Source: Saprospiraceae bacterium
Lineage (GTDB): Bacteria; Bacteroidota; Bacteroidia; Chitinophagales; Saprospiraceae
Assembly (NCBI GenBank): GCA_027488855.1
Contig: JAIYAV010000108.1
Location: forward strand, 1-40,214
Direction: 5' to 3'
DNA length: 40,214 nucleotides
In this document: positions 7,120 to 15,590 of the stretch, piece by piece
Numbering within the stretch: position 1 is the stretch's first letter
Layout: the number at the start of each line of letters is the position of its first letter
Notes under the pieces: model-generated
Seen by the model: only the letters and a program-made list of their open reading frames with translations
Told to the model about the DNA's origin: nothing
Database searches by the model: none
Translations under genes and position numbers: made by a program

Positions 7120-7299
7120 ATGAAGCGCAAGTACTCAGAGCGGGGTACACGTCGGACGTACAAGCAAATAAGCCTGGACGCGGACGCGCACAAGGATTTA
7201 CAAGAACTTGCCGAAAAGTTGGGGCTACCCCTAATTGAGGTAATGAGACTGGCAATCGAAAAGCTCAAAAACGAAGAAAAAACCGACTTTCAAACGTGA
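7120..7299 (+). CDS. Small ribbon-helix-helix-like protein
   Basis: A 59-residue protein from the ATG at 7120; a GTG at 7096 would add eight residues and lies inside a direct repeat. The sequence has a basic N-terminus, a short strand RTYKQISLDAD and two helices (AHKDLQELAEKLGL and PLIEVMRLAIEKL), as in RHH/CopG-type repressors. Such proteins control plasmid copy number, partition or toxin-antitoxin genes. No toxin gene follows. It is the last gene of the element seen in this window. Confidence 0.6.
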   Translation: MKRKYSERGTRRTYKQISLDADAHKDLQELAEKLGLPLIEVMRLAIEKLKNEEKTDFQT

Positions 7300-7454
7300 A
7301 AGTACACGCATTTAAGCGCGGCTATCAGAGCCAATTTTGCAACCCATTGAATACAAAGGAATTGCAATCGAAAAAAGGTGATTCGACAAAAATAAAGTAT
7401 ATTTCTTAAACGGGAAGGGATTTTTAAAAAACTTGTCGTGAAGATGCCCAATAG

Positions 7455-7486
7455 AAAAGGGCTCGCTACTGCGAACCCCTTATTTT
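7455..7486. terminator. Bidirectional terminator at the right edge of the element
   Basis: AAGGG-C-TCGC pairs with GCGA-AC-CCCTT (7457-7466 and 7471-7481) around a TACT loop, preceded by AAAA and followed by ATTTT. It lies between the last plus-strand gene of the element and the structured repeat before the convergent ABC ATPase gene. Confidence 0.55.
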
Positions 7487-7491
7487 GCTTT

Positions 7492-7617
7492 GGGGCGATA
7501 AAAAAATAAGTGCTCATTTTGCCAAAGGATTAGATAAGTAAACGATTCATTTCAAGTGTCTTATCTAATCCTTTGGCTTAAAAAAAATGAGCACTTATTT
7601 TTGCCCCACTACTAAGG
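7492..7617. repeat. Structured intergenic repeat, copy A (126 bp)
   Basis: Nested palindrome. The outer arms contain AATAAGTGCTCATTTT / AAAATGAGCACTTATT. The inner arms are CCAAAGGATTAGATAAG / CTTATCTAATCCTTTGG, with a 23-base loop. It begins GGGGCGATA and ends GCCCCACTACTAAGG. It is about 85% identical to copy B at 34733-34857 and shares both ends with the short copy C at 28811-28853. Its right end encodes the last residues and the stop codon of the minus-strand ABC ATPase gene, so it forms the 3' end of that mRNA. No transposase is present; it is probably a non-autonomous, MITE/REP-like element. Confidence 0.8.
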
Positions 7618-8320
7618 CTTCCGCAGTAGTGATGTTTTCATTTTTATAATCTCTTTCAATCAGTCCATCCCGCATACGCACGATCCTGTGGGCGTGATCC
7701 GCGATGTCGGGTTCGTGGGTGACCAAAATAATGGTATTGCCAGCTTTGTGAATTTGTTCAAACAAGACCATGATTTCGTAAGAGGTGACGGAGTCGAGGT
7801 TACCCGTAGGTTCGTCAGCAAGGATGATCGAGGGGTCGTTGACCAGAGCCCTGGCAATGGCCACCCGTTGGCGTTGACCACCCGAAAGTTCATTGGGGTT
7901 GTGGTCCATCCGGTCCGCAAGTCCTACTGCTTCCAACATGGCTTTGGCTTTTTCCAGGCGGGTATGCTTGTTGATGCCTGCATAGACCAGGGGCAAGGCC
8001 ACATTTTCAAGGGCCGAAAGCCGGGGTAACAAGTTAAAGGTTTGAAAAACGAAACCAATTTCTTTGTTGCGCACCTCCGCCAATTCCGAGTCAGACATGG
8101 AGCTCACATTGGTGTTATTGAGGAAGTAGGCACCACCCGAAGGCGTATCCAAACAACCCAGTACATTCATCAATGTTGACTTTCCTGAACCAGAAGGCCC
8201 CATCAGTGCGACATACTCATTTTTATAGATGTTCAAACTCACCGACTGAAGGGCATTCACCTGGGTATCTCCCATGATGTAAGTCTTCTTGAGCTCGCGA
8301 AAAGAAATGATCGGTTCCAT
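7595..8320 (-). CDS. MacB/LolD-type ABC transporter ATPase
   Basis: A 241-residue ATPase from the ATG at 8320; an upstream start at 8347 would add nine residues. It has Walker [10 protein letters not shown] (41-49), Q-loop Gln93, signature LSGGQ (145-149), Walker B IILADE (165-170) and switch His202. The family powers lipoprotein release (LolD) or tripartite efflux (MacB) with a separate FtsX-like permease, which is not encoded in this window. The last residues (LVVGQK) and stop come from repeat copy A, so the native C-terminus may have been altered by its insertion. It lies 35 bases downstream of gatC on the same strand. Confidence 0.9.
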   Translation of the reverse strand: MEPIISFRELKKTYIMGDTQVNALQSVSLNIYKNEYVALMGPSGSGKSTLMNVLGCLDTPSGGAYFLNNTNVSSMSDSELAEVRNKEIGFVFQTFNLLPRLSALENVALPLVYAGINKHTRLEKAKAMLEAVGLADRMDHNPNELSGGQRQRVAIARALVNDPSIILADEPTGNLDSVTSYEIMVLFEQIHKAGNTIILVTHEPDIADHAHRIVRMRDGLIERDYKNENITTAEALVVGQK

Positions 8321-8355
8321 GTACAAAGATTTGTGTTGTCCGTGCAAATTGCACT

Positions 8356-8646
8356 TTAAAGATCAATAACCTTTGGCACCATAAAGAAAGTCCCGTCTTG
8401 TTGGGGCGCATTGGATAAGGCTTTTTCCTGTTCTACCTGGTTCTTTACCTCGTCTTCGCGCCAGACGTTGACATCCTCGTTTAGGTATACCAAAGGTTCT
8501 ACATCATTGGTATCTAATTCCTGAAGCTTTTCCACCATTGTCAAGATGTTGCTAAGGTCTTCTTGCAAAGATTGGCGTTCGGCATCAGAAAGTTCTAAAC
8601 GGGCCAAATGTTCAAGCCTCGAAATTAAAGTTCCCGTGATCGTCAT
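8356..8646 (-). CDS. gatC: Asp/Glu-tRNA amidotransferase subunit C
   Basis: A 96-residue protein with the typical GatC pattern: an N-terminal helix [18 protein letters not shown], a central coiled stretch [19 protein letters not shown], and a C-terminal extended arm ([18 protein letters not shown]) that wraps GatA. It stabilises the GatCAB complex, which transamidates mischarged Glu-tRNA(Gln) and Asp-tRNA(Asn). The length is normal. gatA and gatB are not here. It precedes the ABC ATPase gene and is divergent from the deoxynucleoside kinase gene. Confidence 0.92.
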   Translation of the reverse strand: MTITGTLISRLEHLARLELSDAERQSLQEDLSNILTMVEKLQELDTNDVEPLVYLNEDVNVWREDEVKNQVEQEKALSNAPQQDGTFFMVPKVIDL

Positions 8647-8804
8647 GATAAATTCTTAGATAAGTAGGCGATTTTGTTCGACAGCGGCAAAAATACACTT
8701 AATCCTTTCATTAATTTTCTAAACTTCTCAAAGGATAATTCGTGCTGCTCAACAAAAAACGTATTTTAGCCGCGTCACAAAGCATAGCTAGTTTAGAACA
8801 AAGT

Positions 8805-9449
8805 ATGAATCAGCAAGACCAAGTCTCCAAAATCAAGCACGTGGCCATTGCCGGAAATATTGGCGCCGGAAAAACAACCCTTTGTACCCAATTGGGCAAA
8901 AGTTTCAATTGGGACATCCACTATGAATCCGCCGACGACAACCCTTACCTCGTTGATTTTTACAACGACATGAACCGTTGGTCCTTCAACCTGCAGATTT
9001 ACTTTTTGAACAGCAGGTACCAGCAGATTTTGAACATCCTGAGTGGAGAAAAAACGGTCATTCAGGATCGGACCATCTACGAAGACGCCTACATTTTTGC
9101 GCGCAACCTGTACGACATGGGTTTGATGACTGGGCGAGACTACCACAATTACCTGGATTTGTTCGAAACCATGTCTTCCCAAATCCAGCCACCCGATCTC
9201 CTCATTTACCTGCGTGCCAGCATCCCAACACTGGTAGACCACATCCAGATGCGGGGCCGCGATTACGAGGGCAGCATCAGCTTGGACTACCTCCGCCGCC
9301 TCAACGAAAAATACGAAGCCTGGATCGACACCTACAGCAGCGGTCGACTGCTCATCATCAATGCCGATGACATCGATTTTGCCCGCAGCCAGGACGACCT
9401 CTCCAAGGTAGTCAATATGGTGCAAGGCGAGTTGCATGGCTTGTTTTAA
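8805..9449 (+). CDS. Deoxynucleoside kinase
   Basis: A 214-residue kinase of the dNK family, which phosphorylates deoxynucleosides for nucleotide salvage. It shows the P-loop GNIGAGKT (17-24), the catalytic DRT motif (88-90, in IQDRTIYED) and a LID-like RGRDYEG segment that contacts the phosphates. The ATG at 8805 gives the usual family length; a GTG at 8742 would add 21 poorly conserved-looking residues. Bacteroidota and Firmicutes members act as dAdo/dCyd or dGuo kinases; substrate preference cannot be read by eye. The next gene starts seven bases after its stop. Confidence 0.88.
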   Translation: MNQQDQVSKIKHVAIAGNIGAGKTTLCTQLGKSFNWDIHYESADDNPYLVDFYNDMNRWSFNLQIYFLNSRYQQILNILSGEKTVIQDRTIYEDAYIFARNLYDMGLMTGRDYHNYLDLFETMSSQIQPPDLLIYLRASIPTLVDHIQMRGRDYEGSISLDYLRRLNEKYEAWIDTYSSGRLLIINADDIDFARSQDDLSKVVNMVQGELHGLF

Positions 9450-9455
9450 TAGCCT

Positions 9456-10280
9456 ATGAAATATTCCCTGATTATCCTGTTTTCAGTCTTTGTTTTGAGT
9501 AATGTAATGGCTCAAAAAGCAGCGTTTGTGCTAGGCCATGTAGACACCCTTTATTCCAAAACATTAGGAGAAAAAAGGGTTTTGAACATCTTTTTACCCA
9601 GTGGTTATTCGCCGGATTCCGCACTTACCTACCCAGTGATTTACCTGCTCGATGGTGCAGTCGACGAAGATTTTATCCACATCGCTGGCCTTGTTCAATT
9701 TGCCAGTTTTCCCTGGGTAGAACAGTTGCCACCTTCCATTTTGGTGGGCATTGCCAATACCGATCGCAAGCGGGACTTCACCTATCCAGCTGCATCAGGT
9801 TTCCAATTCCCACCCGGGTTAGCGGCTTATCAAAGTGCCTATAAAAACGCTGGCGGCTCAGCCCGTTTTATGGATTTTGTAGAAAAAGAATTGCAACCCT
9901 ATATCGATCAAGCGTACAAGACCAATGCCGAAAAAACCTTGATCGGACAGTCTTTGGCTGGGTTGATGTCCACGGAAATCGTGCTAAAAAAGCCACAGTT
10001 GTTCAACCAGTACATCATCATGAGTCCGAGTTTGTGGTGGGACAATGAATCCTTGTTGCGGATAAAACCTTCTCAACCCAGGCCTGGCACCAAAGTATAC
10101 ATAGCAGTGGGTAAGGAGGGGAAGATGATGGAGCATGACGCACGCGGGTTGGCCAAACTGCTCCAAAAAAGCCAAAAATTTGCCAAGGTTTGGTTTGAGT
10201 ATCTGCCAGAAGAAGACCATGGTACAATTTTGCATCCGGCGGTGGCACGAGCTTTTAAGTTTTTGAATCAAAAGAAGTAA
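9456..10280 (+). CDS. Secreted esterase, alpha/beta-hydrolase fold
   Basis: A 274-residue protein with a signal peptide (1-20, ending VMAQ). The body matches the esterase D/IroE-like family (PF00756): a strand with VIYLLDGAVDE, a nucleophile elbow GQSLAG (Ser166), and a catalytic His255 in EEDHGTILHP. It is likely periplasmic or surface-exposed; relatives hydrolyse S-formylglutathione, siderophore lactones or feruloyl esters. The substrate is unknown. It is probably co-transcribed with the kinase gene upstream (7 bp), although the functions are unrelated. Confidence 0.82.
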   Translation: MKYSLIILFSVFVLSNVMAQKAAFVLGHVDTLYSKTLGEKRVLNIFLPSGYSPDSALTYPVIYLLDGAVDEDFIHIAGLVQFASFPWVEQLPPSILVGIANTDRKRDFTYPAASGFQFPPGLAAYQSAYKNAGGSARFMDFVEKELQPYIDQAYKTNAEKTLIGQSLAGLMSTEIVLKKPQLFNQYIIMSPSLWWDNESLLRIKPSQPRPGTKVYIAVGKEGKMMEHDARGLAKLLQKSQKFAKVWFEYLPEEDHGTILHPAVARAFKFLNQKK

Positions 10281-10336
10281 ATTTCGTGCATGAATTAAGT
10301 GAAAATCCCTAATTTCATCCAACTAATACAGGTGAA

Positions 10337-11197
10337 ATGGGAAATAATCCTACTCCATCCAAAGATGTTTTCTGCGTGTCTTGCCAAACTCCACTCCAGG
10401 GCGGATACTGCCATCAGTGTGGCGAAAAACAGATTGATCCACAGCATGACTTCAACTTGTTCTACTTTGTACGAGAAACCCTCGAGCAATACCTGAACTT
10501 TGATGCAAAAGTCTTGCGGAGTTTTAAACTGTTCTTTATTCAGCCAGGAGGCCTAACCCTAACCTGGATTCAGGGGCAGCGTAAAGCTTACATGAAACCC
10601 TTAACCCTTTTTTTGACGGTGGCCGTAGCAGTCCATTTTTTCCTTCCAACAACCAATGTCTACTTTGAATTACTGGATGAATTGATCAGCGGTTACAACA
10701 ATGGCAATCGGCTTCAAAATGTTCTTGGATACAATATGGCTCAGGCCATCCAACTTAAAAGCCAGGCATTGAACATCACCCCATCAGCTTTTTACACCCT
10801 AGCCTTCAAAAATTGCTGGGAAAATTCCAAGCTTTTTTTGATTTTCATTCCGCCTTTTTGGGCTTTATTCATCTGGGGGCTTTATTATGCTCAAAATCGA
10901 TATTACCTTCCTCATCTCATTTTTGCCTTGCATGGTTTTGGTTTTTTCATGGCACTTGATTTACTTTTCCTTCTTATCATGTCTGATTTACTGAAATTTG
11001 AAGCAATTGATGATCTTTGGTTTTTACCTTTGTTTATTGGTTATGGGGTTTATTTGTGGAGGTCTTTAGGAAAAGTTTACGGCAATATTTCCTGGCCCTT
11101 ACAAACTTTGAAGTTCCTGGGCACTCTGATTTCTCTAATTTTCAGCATCATTCTCTACCGCCAAATCATTACTGTTTTGACGGTTGTGGGGATGTAG
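10337..11197 (+). CDS. DUF3667 zinc-ribbon membrane protein
   Basis: A 286-residue protein. An N-terminal zinc ribbon has Cys13, Cys16, Cys25 and Cys28 (CVSCQTPLQGGYCHQCGEKQ). A short amphipathic region follows, then the KAYMKPLTLFL segment typical of DUF3667 and about five transmembrane helices to the C-terminus. The family is common in Bacteroidota and of unknown function. It lies 57 bases after the esterase and 48 before the phosphoesterase gene, all on the plus strand. Confidence 0.82.
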   Translation: MGNNPTPSKDVFCVSCQTPLQGGYCHQCGEKQIDPQHDFNLFYFVRETLEQYLNFDAKVLRSFKLFFIQPGGLTLTWIQGQRKAYMKPLTLFLTVAVAVHFFLPTTNVYFELLDELISGYNNGNRLQNVLGYNMAQAIQLKSQALNITPSAFYTLAFKNCWENSKLFLIFIPPFWALFIWGLYYAQNRYYLPHLIFALHGFGFFMALDLLFLLIMSDLLKFEAIDDLWFLPLFIGYGVYLWRSLGKVYGNISWPLQTLKFLGTLISLIFSIILYRQIITVLTVVGM

Positions 11198-11244
11198 GAA
11201 CTTCTGCAGCCCTACCTTTGTTAAGCCCGGTTAAATTGCCCACG

Positions 11245-12942
11245 ATGCCACGCACCATAGTAATAGGAGACATTCACGGTTGTTACGACGAATTGATGGA
11301 GTTGCTTCAACAACTAGAGCTGAAAGATGAAGATTTTTTGCTCTCCCTCGGAGACATTGTAGATCGTGGCAACAAGTCTTTTGAAGTTTATCATTTCTTC
11401 AAAAATCGGCCCAACAGCAAGGTATTGATGGGCAACCATGAGCGCAAACACCTCAATGGGCAGCTCAATTACGCCCAGGAAATTGTCAAAGTGCAGTTTG
11501 GAATAGAATATCCCGGTTTTTTAAATTGGCTGAAAACACTGGAATACGCCCATGAAACGCCCGAAGCCATCATCGTACATGCTGCATTTGAACCCAACAA
11601 ATCAAGGGCTGAACAAAAAGAAGAAGTGCTCTGCGGAAGTACTTCGGGTGAAAGGTACCTCACTCAAAAACTCCCGGCTGAAAGCTTTTGGCAAGAACAT
11701 TATGATGGTAAAAAGCCAATCATTTACGGCCACCATGTAGTCGGAGATTTGCCCCAAATCTTCAACAATACCTACGGAATTGATACAGGAGCTTGCCACA
11801 GTGGTTACCTCACTGCCCTGGAACTCCCGGGTTTTGTCATTCATCAGGTCAAGGTCAAAACTGACCATTGGGTAGCAGAGCAAAACAAATGGCAATTACC
11901 CGTACTACAAGCCAAAAACTGGCAGGAAATGGATTTTGAAAGCATTCAAAAATGGCTAGCCAAGTTGGAGTACCTTCAAAATCCTAAAGTGAAGGCCTTT
12001 TTGCAGAACATCCAAAAATGGCTTAACCTGCATGAAATCATGCTGGAGCACTTATTGGACAAGCTTTATGTGTTTTCCACTGTACTTACAAATACACATC
12101 AGGAAAACTTCAATGCAGTTGCCAGTCAGTACTTTTTCAAAACCTTTTTGTTCAAAGCAAAGGCGAATAAATTGACTCTTGAAGATTTACAAAAGAGCTT
12201 GGATACACCCACGAAACGCCAACAATTGGCCAGAGCAATTGATTTGGAAGAACTTGAAATTCCTGAGATAAAAACAGATGCTTCATTTAATGCGCTCAAT
12301 TTGAAAGAAATCATAATCGGGCTAATTGATGCATCTGGCTTTTTATTCGACATTTACAACTTCGATAAGGCTATAAAAAACATTGAATTTGCCATAAATC
12401 TTTCCGTCAAATATGACTTGCCTGATATTGAGTTGCAAGCCCTAAGTCATATGGCCTATATGCAAGCCAAAGAAATTAATAACAATGAGATCGTGATAAA
12501 ATCTTTAAACAGATGCATAAAAATCGTCGAAACCCATTTTCCGACACATAAAAATGACCTTGCCTATTTTTATTACCGCCTTGGGCAAAGCTATCACTAT
12601 TCTGCTCCCGAAAAACTGATTCACTACCACAAAAAAGCACTTAGCATCCAGGAGTTCACCGCGGAAGATTACATTTCTCATTCCAGAATTCACAGAGATT
12701 TAGGCAATGCGTACCAACAAATCGAACAGTTCGAAAAAGCCGAGGAGCATTACCTTCAAGCCATTCACATTCCAGTTCAAAACAATTCCCATAATGCTGA
12801 ACTTGGCCATTCTGAGCATTTTGATCAAATCATCAGGTTCTATGAAAAAATGAATCGCCCAGATCTAGTTGCTGTATTTCAAAAAAGAGACCAAATCACC
12901 AAAGATGATTTTTACAACTTGTATCCGCATTTCAGGCAATAG
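11245..12942 (+). CDS. Metallophosphoesterase with C-terminal TPR region
   Basis: A 565-residue protein starting at the ATG at 11245 (MPRTIVIGDIHG). The frame is open upstream, but there it overlaps the DUF3667 gene. The N-terminal calcineurin-like phosphoesterase domain (about 1-230) has GDIHGC (8-13), GDIVDRG (36-42), GNHE (63-66) and GHH, placing it near PP2A-like Ser/Thr phosphatases and ApaH. The C-terminal half is helical, with TPR-like units (about 360-560; for example RDLGNAYQQIEQFEKAEEHY). The fusion of a PP2A-like phosphatase to TPRs echoes the eukaryotic PP5 layout in reversed order. No signal peptide is seen, so it is probably cytoplasmic. Confidence 0.85.
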   Translation: MPRTIVIGDIHGCYDELMELLQQLELKDEDFLLSLGDIVDRGNKSFEVYHFFKNRPNSKVLMGNHERKHLNGQLNYAQEIVKVQFGIEYPGFLNWLKTLEYAHETPEAIIVHAAFEPNKSRAEQKEEVLCGSTSGERYLTQKLPAESFWQEHYDGKKPIIYGHHVVGDLPQIFNNTYGIDTGACHSGYLTALELPGFVIHQVKVKTDHWVAEQNKWQLPVLQAKNWQEMDFESIQKWLAKLEYLQNPKVKAFLQNIQKWLNLHEIMLEHLLDKLYVFSTVLTNTHQENFNAVASQYFFKTFLFKAKANKLTLEDLQKSLDTPTKRQQLARAIDLEELEIPEIKTDASFNALNLKEIIIGLIDASGFLFDIYNFDKAIKNIEFAINLSVKYDLPDIELQALSHMAYMQAKEINNNEIVIKSLNRCIKIVETHFPTHKNDLAYFYYRLGQSYHYSAPEKLIHYHKKALSIQEFTAEDYISHSRIHRDLGNAYQQIEQFEKAEEHYLQAIHIPVQNNSHNAELGHSEHFDQIIRFYEKMNRPDLVAVFQKRDQITKDDFYNLYPHFRQ

Positions 12943-12952
12943 TTTAACTTTG
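12918..12952 (+). promoter_or_regulatory. Candidate Bacteroidota promoter before the beta-lactamase-fold gene
   Basis: TAACTTTG (12945-12952) fits the Bacteroidota -7 box TAnnTTTG exactly. CTTG (12918-12921) lies 23 bases upstream as a weak match to the TTTG -33 box. The start codon at 12981 is 29 bases downstream. Confidence 0.4.
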
Positions 12953-12980
12953 GTCTAGCTTTAACCAAATACCAGAAGCG

Positions 12981-14156
12981 ATGAGAAATCCGATTTGGAT
13001 AATTTTCCCTGGCTTAAGCTTGATACTTATATGCCTTGGGCTGTTAAGCATTCCTGCTTGCCAAACTTCTTCAAGTTTGAAAAATGGCTCTTCCAATTCC
13101 AGCGGAGCCGCCTTCCAAGCCCTACTCGACAGTGCGATCAACGACAAAATGCCAGGTATTCTGGTCCATGTAGAAAGCCCCAAACAAAAAATCTCCTGGA
13201 GTGGCGCTGCTGGGGTGTCCGACCTCAAAACCCAAAACAAACTTCAGCCCGACCAAACCTTCCGCATTGCCAGTGTCACCAAAACCTTTGTGGCCTGCTC
13301 CATCCTCCGCCTTTGGGAACAAAGTAAATTGGCTCTAACTGACCCCATCAGCAAATACATTTCACCAGAACATACCGCTATCTTAATTGAGGGCGGCTAT
13401 CAACCCGACCAAATTACCATTCGCCACCTCCTCACCCATTCCAGCGGCCTATTTGACCATGCGGCGACTCAAATTTATTTTGAAAAAATCCAGAACGACC
13501 CCGGCCATCACTGGACCCGCACCGAACAGCTGCGTGGCTGCATTACCTGGGGAAAGCCACTGGGCAAGCCAGGAGAAAAATTCAGCTATTCCGATACTGG
13601 GTATACCCTTCTGGGAGAAACCCTTGAAAAAATCACAGGCAAAAGTATGAGTGATGCTTTTGAAGATCTACTCAAGCTCAAAGCCCTTGGACTGAAAAGC
13701 ACCTGGGTCGAAAACGAGGCCAACCTCCACCGCAATGACCTCAAACGCATCCATCAATACCTCGACGGTGCGGACACTTACAACTACCATGCTTCCCTGG
13801 ATTTGTACGGAGGCGGAGGACTCTTGTCCACGAGTAAAGATTTGGCCATTTATTTCCAAAATTTATTCAACCACAAGGTATTCGACAAAGCAGCTACCCT
13901 GGATACCATGCTCGCCAAACGCAACTACGCCGTCAAACCCCGCATGGATTACCGCATGGGCATGTATTTTATTCAGCTCAATGGCCTGGATGCCTACACC
14001 CATTCGGGCTTTTGGGGAACTCAAGTCGCTTTTGTGCCCAGCATGAACGCCACGATTGCGGCCAATTATAGTCAAATTTGGACAGCCCGTGGCAATGCTC
14101 CAGTTTTGGCCAAAGCACTTGCCATTTTACAAAAACAAACCAATGAAACCCGCTAA
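12981..14156 (+). CDS. Serine beta-lactamase-fold hydrolase, lipoprotein
   Basis: A 391-residue protein of the beta-lactamase/DD-peptidase family (PF00144). A lipoprotein signal ends at SIPAC (Cys27). Catalytic motifs are SVTK (98-101), YSD (203-205) and HSG (341-343), in the right order for class C-type enzymes. Roles in the family include D-aminopeptidase, esterase and cell-wall hydrolase activities, so antibiotic hydrolysis cannot be assumed. The stop overlaps the DUF3472 gene start by 14 bases, so the two are co-translated and may act on the same surface or periplasmic substrate. Confidence 0.87.
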   Translation: MRNPIWIIFPGLSLILICLGLLSIPACQTSSSLKNGSSNSSGAAFQALLDSAINDKMPGILVHVESPKQKISWSGAAGVSDLKTQNKLQPDQTFRIASVTKTFVACSILRLWEQSKLALTDPISKYISPEHTAILIEGGYQPDQITIRHLLTHSSGLFDHAATQIYFEKIQNDPGHHWTRTEQLRGCITWGKPLGKPGEKFSYSDTGYTLLGETLEKITGKSMSDAFEDLLKLKALGLKSTWVENEANLHRNDLKRIHQYLDGADTYNYHASLDLYGGGGLLSTSKDLAIYFQNLFNHKVFDKAATLDTMLAKRNYAVKPRMDYRMGMYFIQLNGLDAYTHSGFWGTQVAFVPSMNATIAANYSQIWTARGNAPVLAKALAILQKQTNETR

Positions 14157-15474
14157 TACTTTGACCATGTTTCAATTACTCTTCCTTTGCCTCAATATAT
14201 GCTTGAGCTGCAATATCAATCAAATTAGTTCAGAATCACTTGAACCCATTCCCCAATCCCATGATGCCAACCGCCAAGTCATTCCCATCGGTGGCAATGC
14301 CTGGGTGAGCAACGGGGGCAAAATCAGCAAAACTGGCCTGGAAGATTGGACAAATCCAGCGACGGTATGCACAGTCTACGCCCGCTTCACCCAAGCAGGG
14401 AAGCTCAATCTGTCCCTTTTGCTCAACGCGCAAAACAGCCAAAGCAAAATCAAAGTCAGCCTCTTGGGTAAAAGCAAAACCATCAGCGTCAGTGGAGCTG
14501 GTGAAAAAGAGTTTTTTGTAGGCGAATGGAGCATTGCAAAAGCTGGATATGTGGCCATAGAAATCCAGGGAGTAAGCAAAACCGGAGCGAGTTTTGGCAC
14601 CCTTTCCAATGTAGCCATCAGCGGCACTGCCCTCACTCCCGAGCTCAGTTTTGTGCAAAACAACCAAGACAACTACTTCTATTGGGGTCGCCGAGGGCCT
14701 TCGGTACACCTGAGTTACAACACCGATGGCATGGACAAGATCGAATGGTTTTACAGCGAAATTACCGTACCCACTGGCAACGATGTGATTGGTTCTTACT
14801 TTATGGCCAATGGTTTTGCCGAAGGTTATTTCGGTTTCCAGGTCAATTCGCCAGAAGAACGGCGGGTGCTGTTCTCCGTCTGGAGTCCCTTCCAAACCGA
14901 CAACCCCAACTCCATCCCCGCCGATCAAAAAATCATCATGGCTCGAAAGGGCGAAGGTGTGTACACTGGTGAATTTGGCAACGAAGGCGCGGGTGGCCAG
15001 AGTTATTTGAAATACAATTGGAAGGCGGGCAACACTTATCAATTTTTGCTCCAGGGCAAACCCATCGAGCAAAACTACACGCAATACACCGCCTACTTCT
15101 TTGCTCCCGAAGAAAACCAATGGCGCCTGATCGCCAGTTTCAAGCGACCCAAAACCTCAACCTACCTCAAACGCCTCCATTCCTTTTTGGAGAACTTCAT
15201 CCCCGAAACGGGCAATACCACCCGCATGGCTTTGTACAGCAATCAATGGGTGCTGGATGCAAGTGGTCAATGGACGGAATTAAACCGGATGAAATTCACT
15301 GGCGATCAAACTGCTCGGAAAAACTTCCGCAAAGACTACGCTGGAGGGCTGAGTGAAGGGCAGTTCTTCTTGAAAAATTGTGGGTTCTTTAGTGATTTTG
15401 TAGAACTGGATCAGCAGTTTACGCGGCCATTCGCTGGTAAAAAACCTGTAATAGATTTTGCGAAGTTGCCTTAA
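14143..15474 (+). CDS. DUF5077/DUF3472 secreted protein
   Basis: A 443-residue protein from the ATG at 14143 (MKPANTLTMFQLLFL), with a hydrophobic N-terminus ending in LSC, probably a lipoprotein signal. The first 150 residues are a beta-rich domain like DUF5077 (carbohydrate-binding-like). The remainder fits DUF3472, with WSPFQTDNPNSIP and GNEGAGGQSYLKYNW. Such proteins are common in Bacteroidota and Planctomycetes and are thought to be extracellular; their activity is unknown. It overlaps the hydrolase gene by 14 bases. The frame upstream to 14056 runs inside that gene and is not used. Confidence 0.8.
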   Translation: MKPANTLTMFQLLFLCLNICLSCNINQISSESLEPIPQSHDANRQVIPIGGNAWVSNGGKISKTGLEDWTNPATVCTVYARFTQAGKLNLSLLLNAQNSQSKIKVSLLGKSKTISVSGAGEKEFFVGEWSIAKAGYVAIEIQGVSKTGASFGTLSNVAISGTALTPELSFVQNNQDNYFYWGRRGPSVHLSYNTDGMDKIEWFYSEITVPTGNDVIGSYFMANGFAEGYFGFQVNSPEERRVLFSVWSPFQTDNPNSIPADQKIIMARKGEGVYTGEFGNEGAGGQSYLKYNWKAGNTYQFLLQGKPIEQNYTQYTAYFFAPEENQWRLIASFKRPKTSTYLKRLHSFLENFIPETGNTTRMALYSNQWVLDASGQWTELNRMKFTGDQTARKNFRKDYAGGLSEGQFFLKNCGFFSDFVELDQQFTRPFAGKKPVIDFAKLP

Positions 15475-15483
15475 ATATAAATT

Positions 15484-15525
15484 CACAAAGGGCACTCGTC
15501 AACGTCTAACTTTGTGCCCTTTGTG
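15484..15525. terminator. Convergent-gene hairpin CACAAAGGGCAC / GTGCCCTTTGTG
   Basis: A perfect 12-bp stem (15484-15495 and 15514-15525) with an 18-base loop lies between the convergent DUF3472 and haloperoxidase genes. There is no long T-tract, so it is either a weak bidirectional terminator or a remnant of a repeat. A further CCTTTGTGAAAAAAATGCCGCT follows at about 15538, resembling the loop motif of the palindromes at 18749 and 19720. Confidence 0.5.
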
Positions 15526-15590
15526 TTACTTGGTGTTTCCTTTGTGAAAAAAATGCCGCTTGGGTATTCAACAAACCGACTCAGCGTACG

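Noticed and set aside
1-7300. Filamentous phage (inovirus) interpretation of the left region
   Set aside because: No Zot-like ATPase or small coat-protein gene is visible and the Rep family also occurs in plasmids; the left end lies outside the window, so it is not called.
8793-9437. A 214-codon open frame antisense to the deoxynucleoside kinase gene
   Set aside because: It mirrors the kinase gene's codon bias, has no recognisable domain, and the kinase on the plus strand has complete motifs.
12981-14156. Antibiotic-resistance beta-lactamase
   Set aside because: The family has mostly peptidase/esterase members and nothing in the sequence points to a resistance cassette.
14236-15120. A 294-codon open frame antisense to the DUF3472 gene
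   Set aside because: Repetitive Val/Gly/Phe content typical of a shadow frame; the plus-strand protein is well supported.
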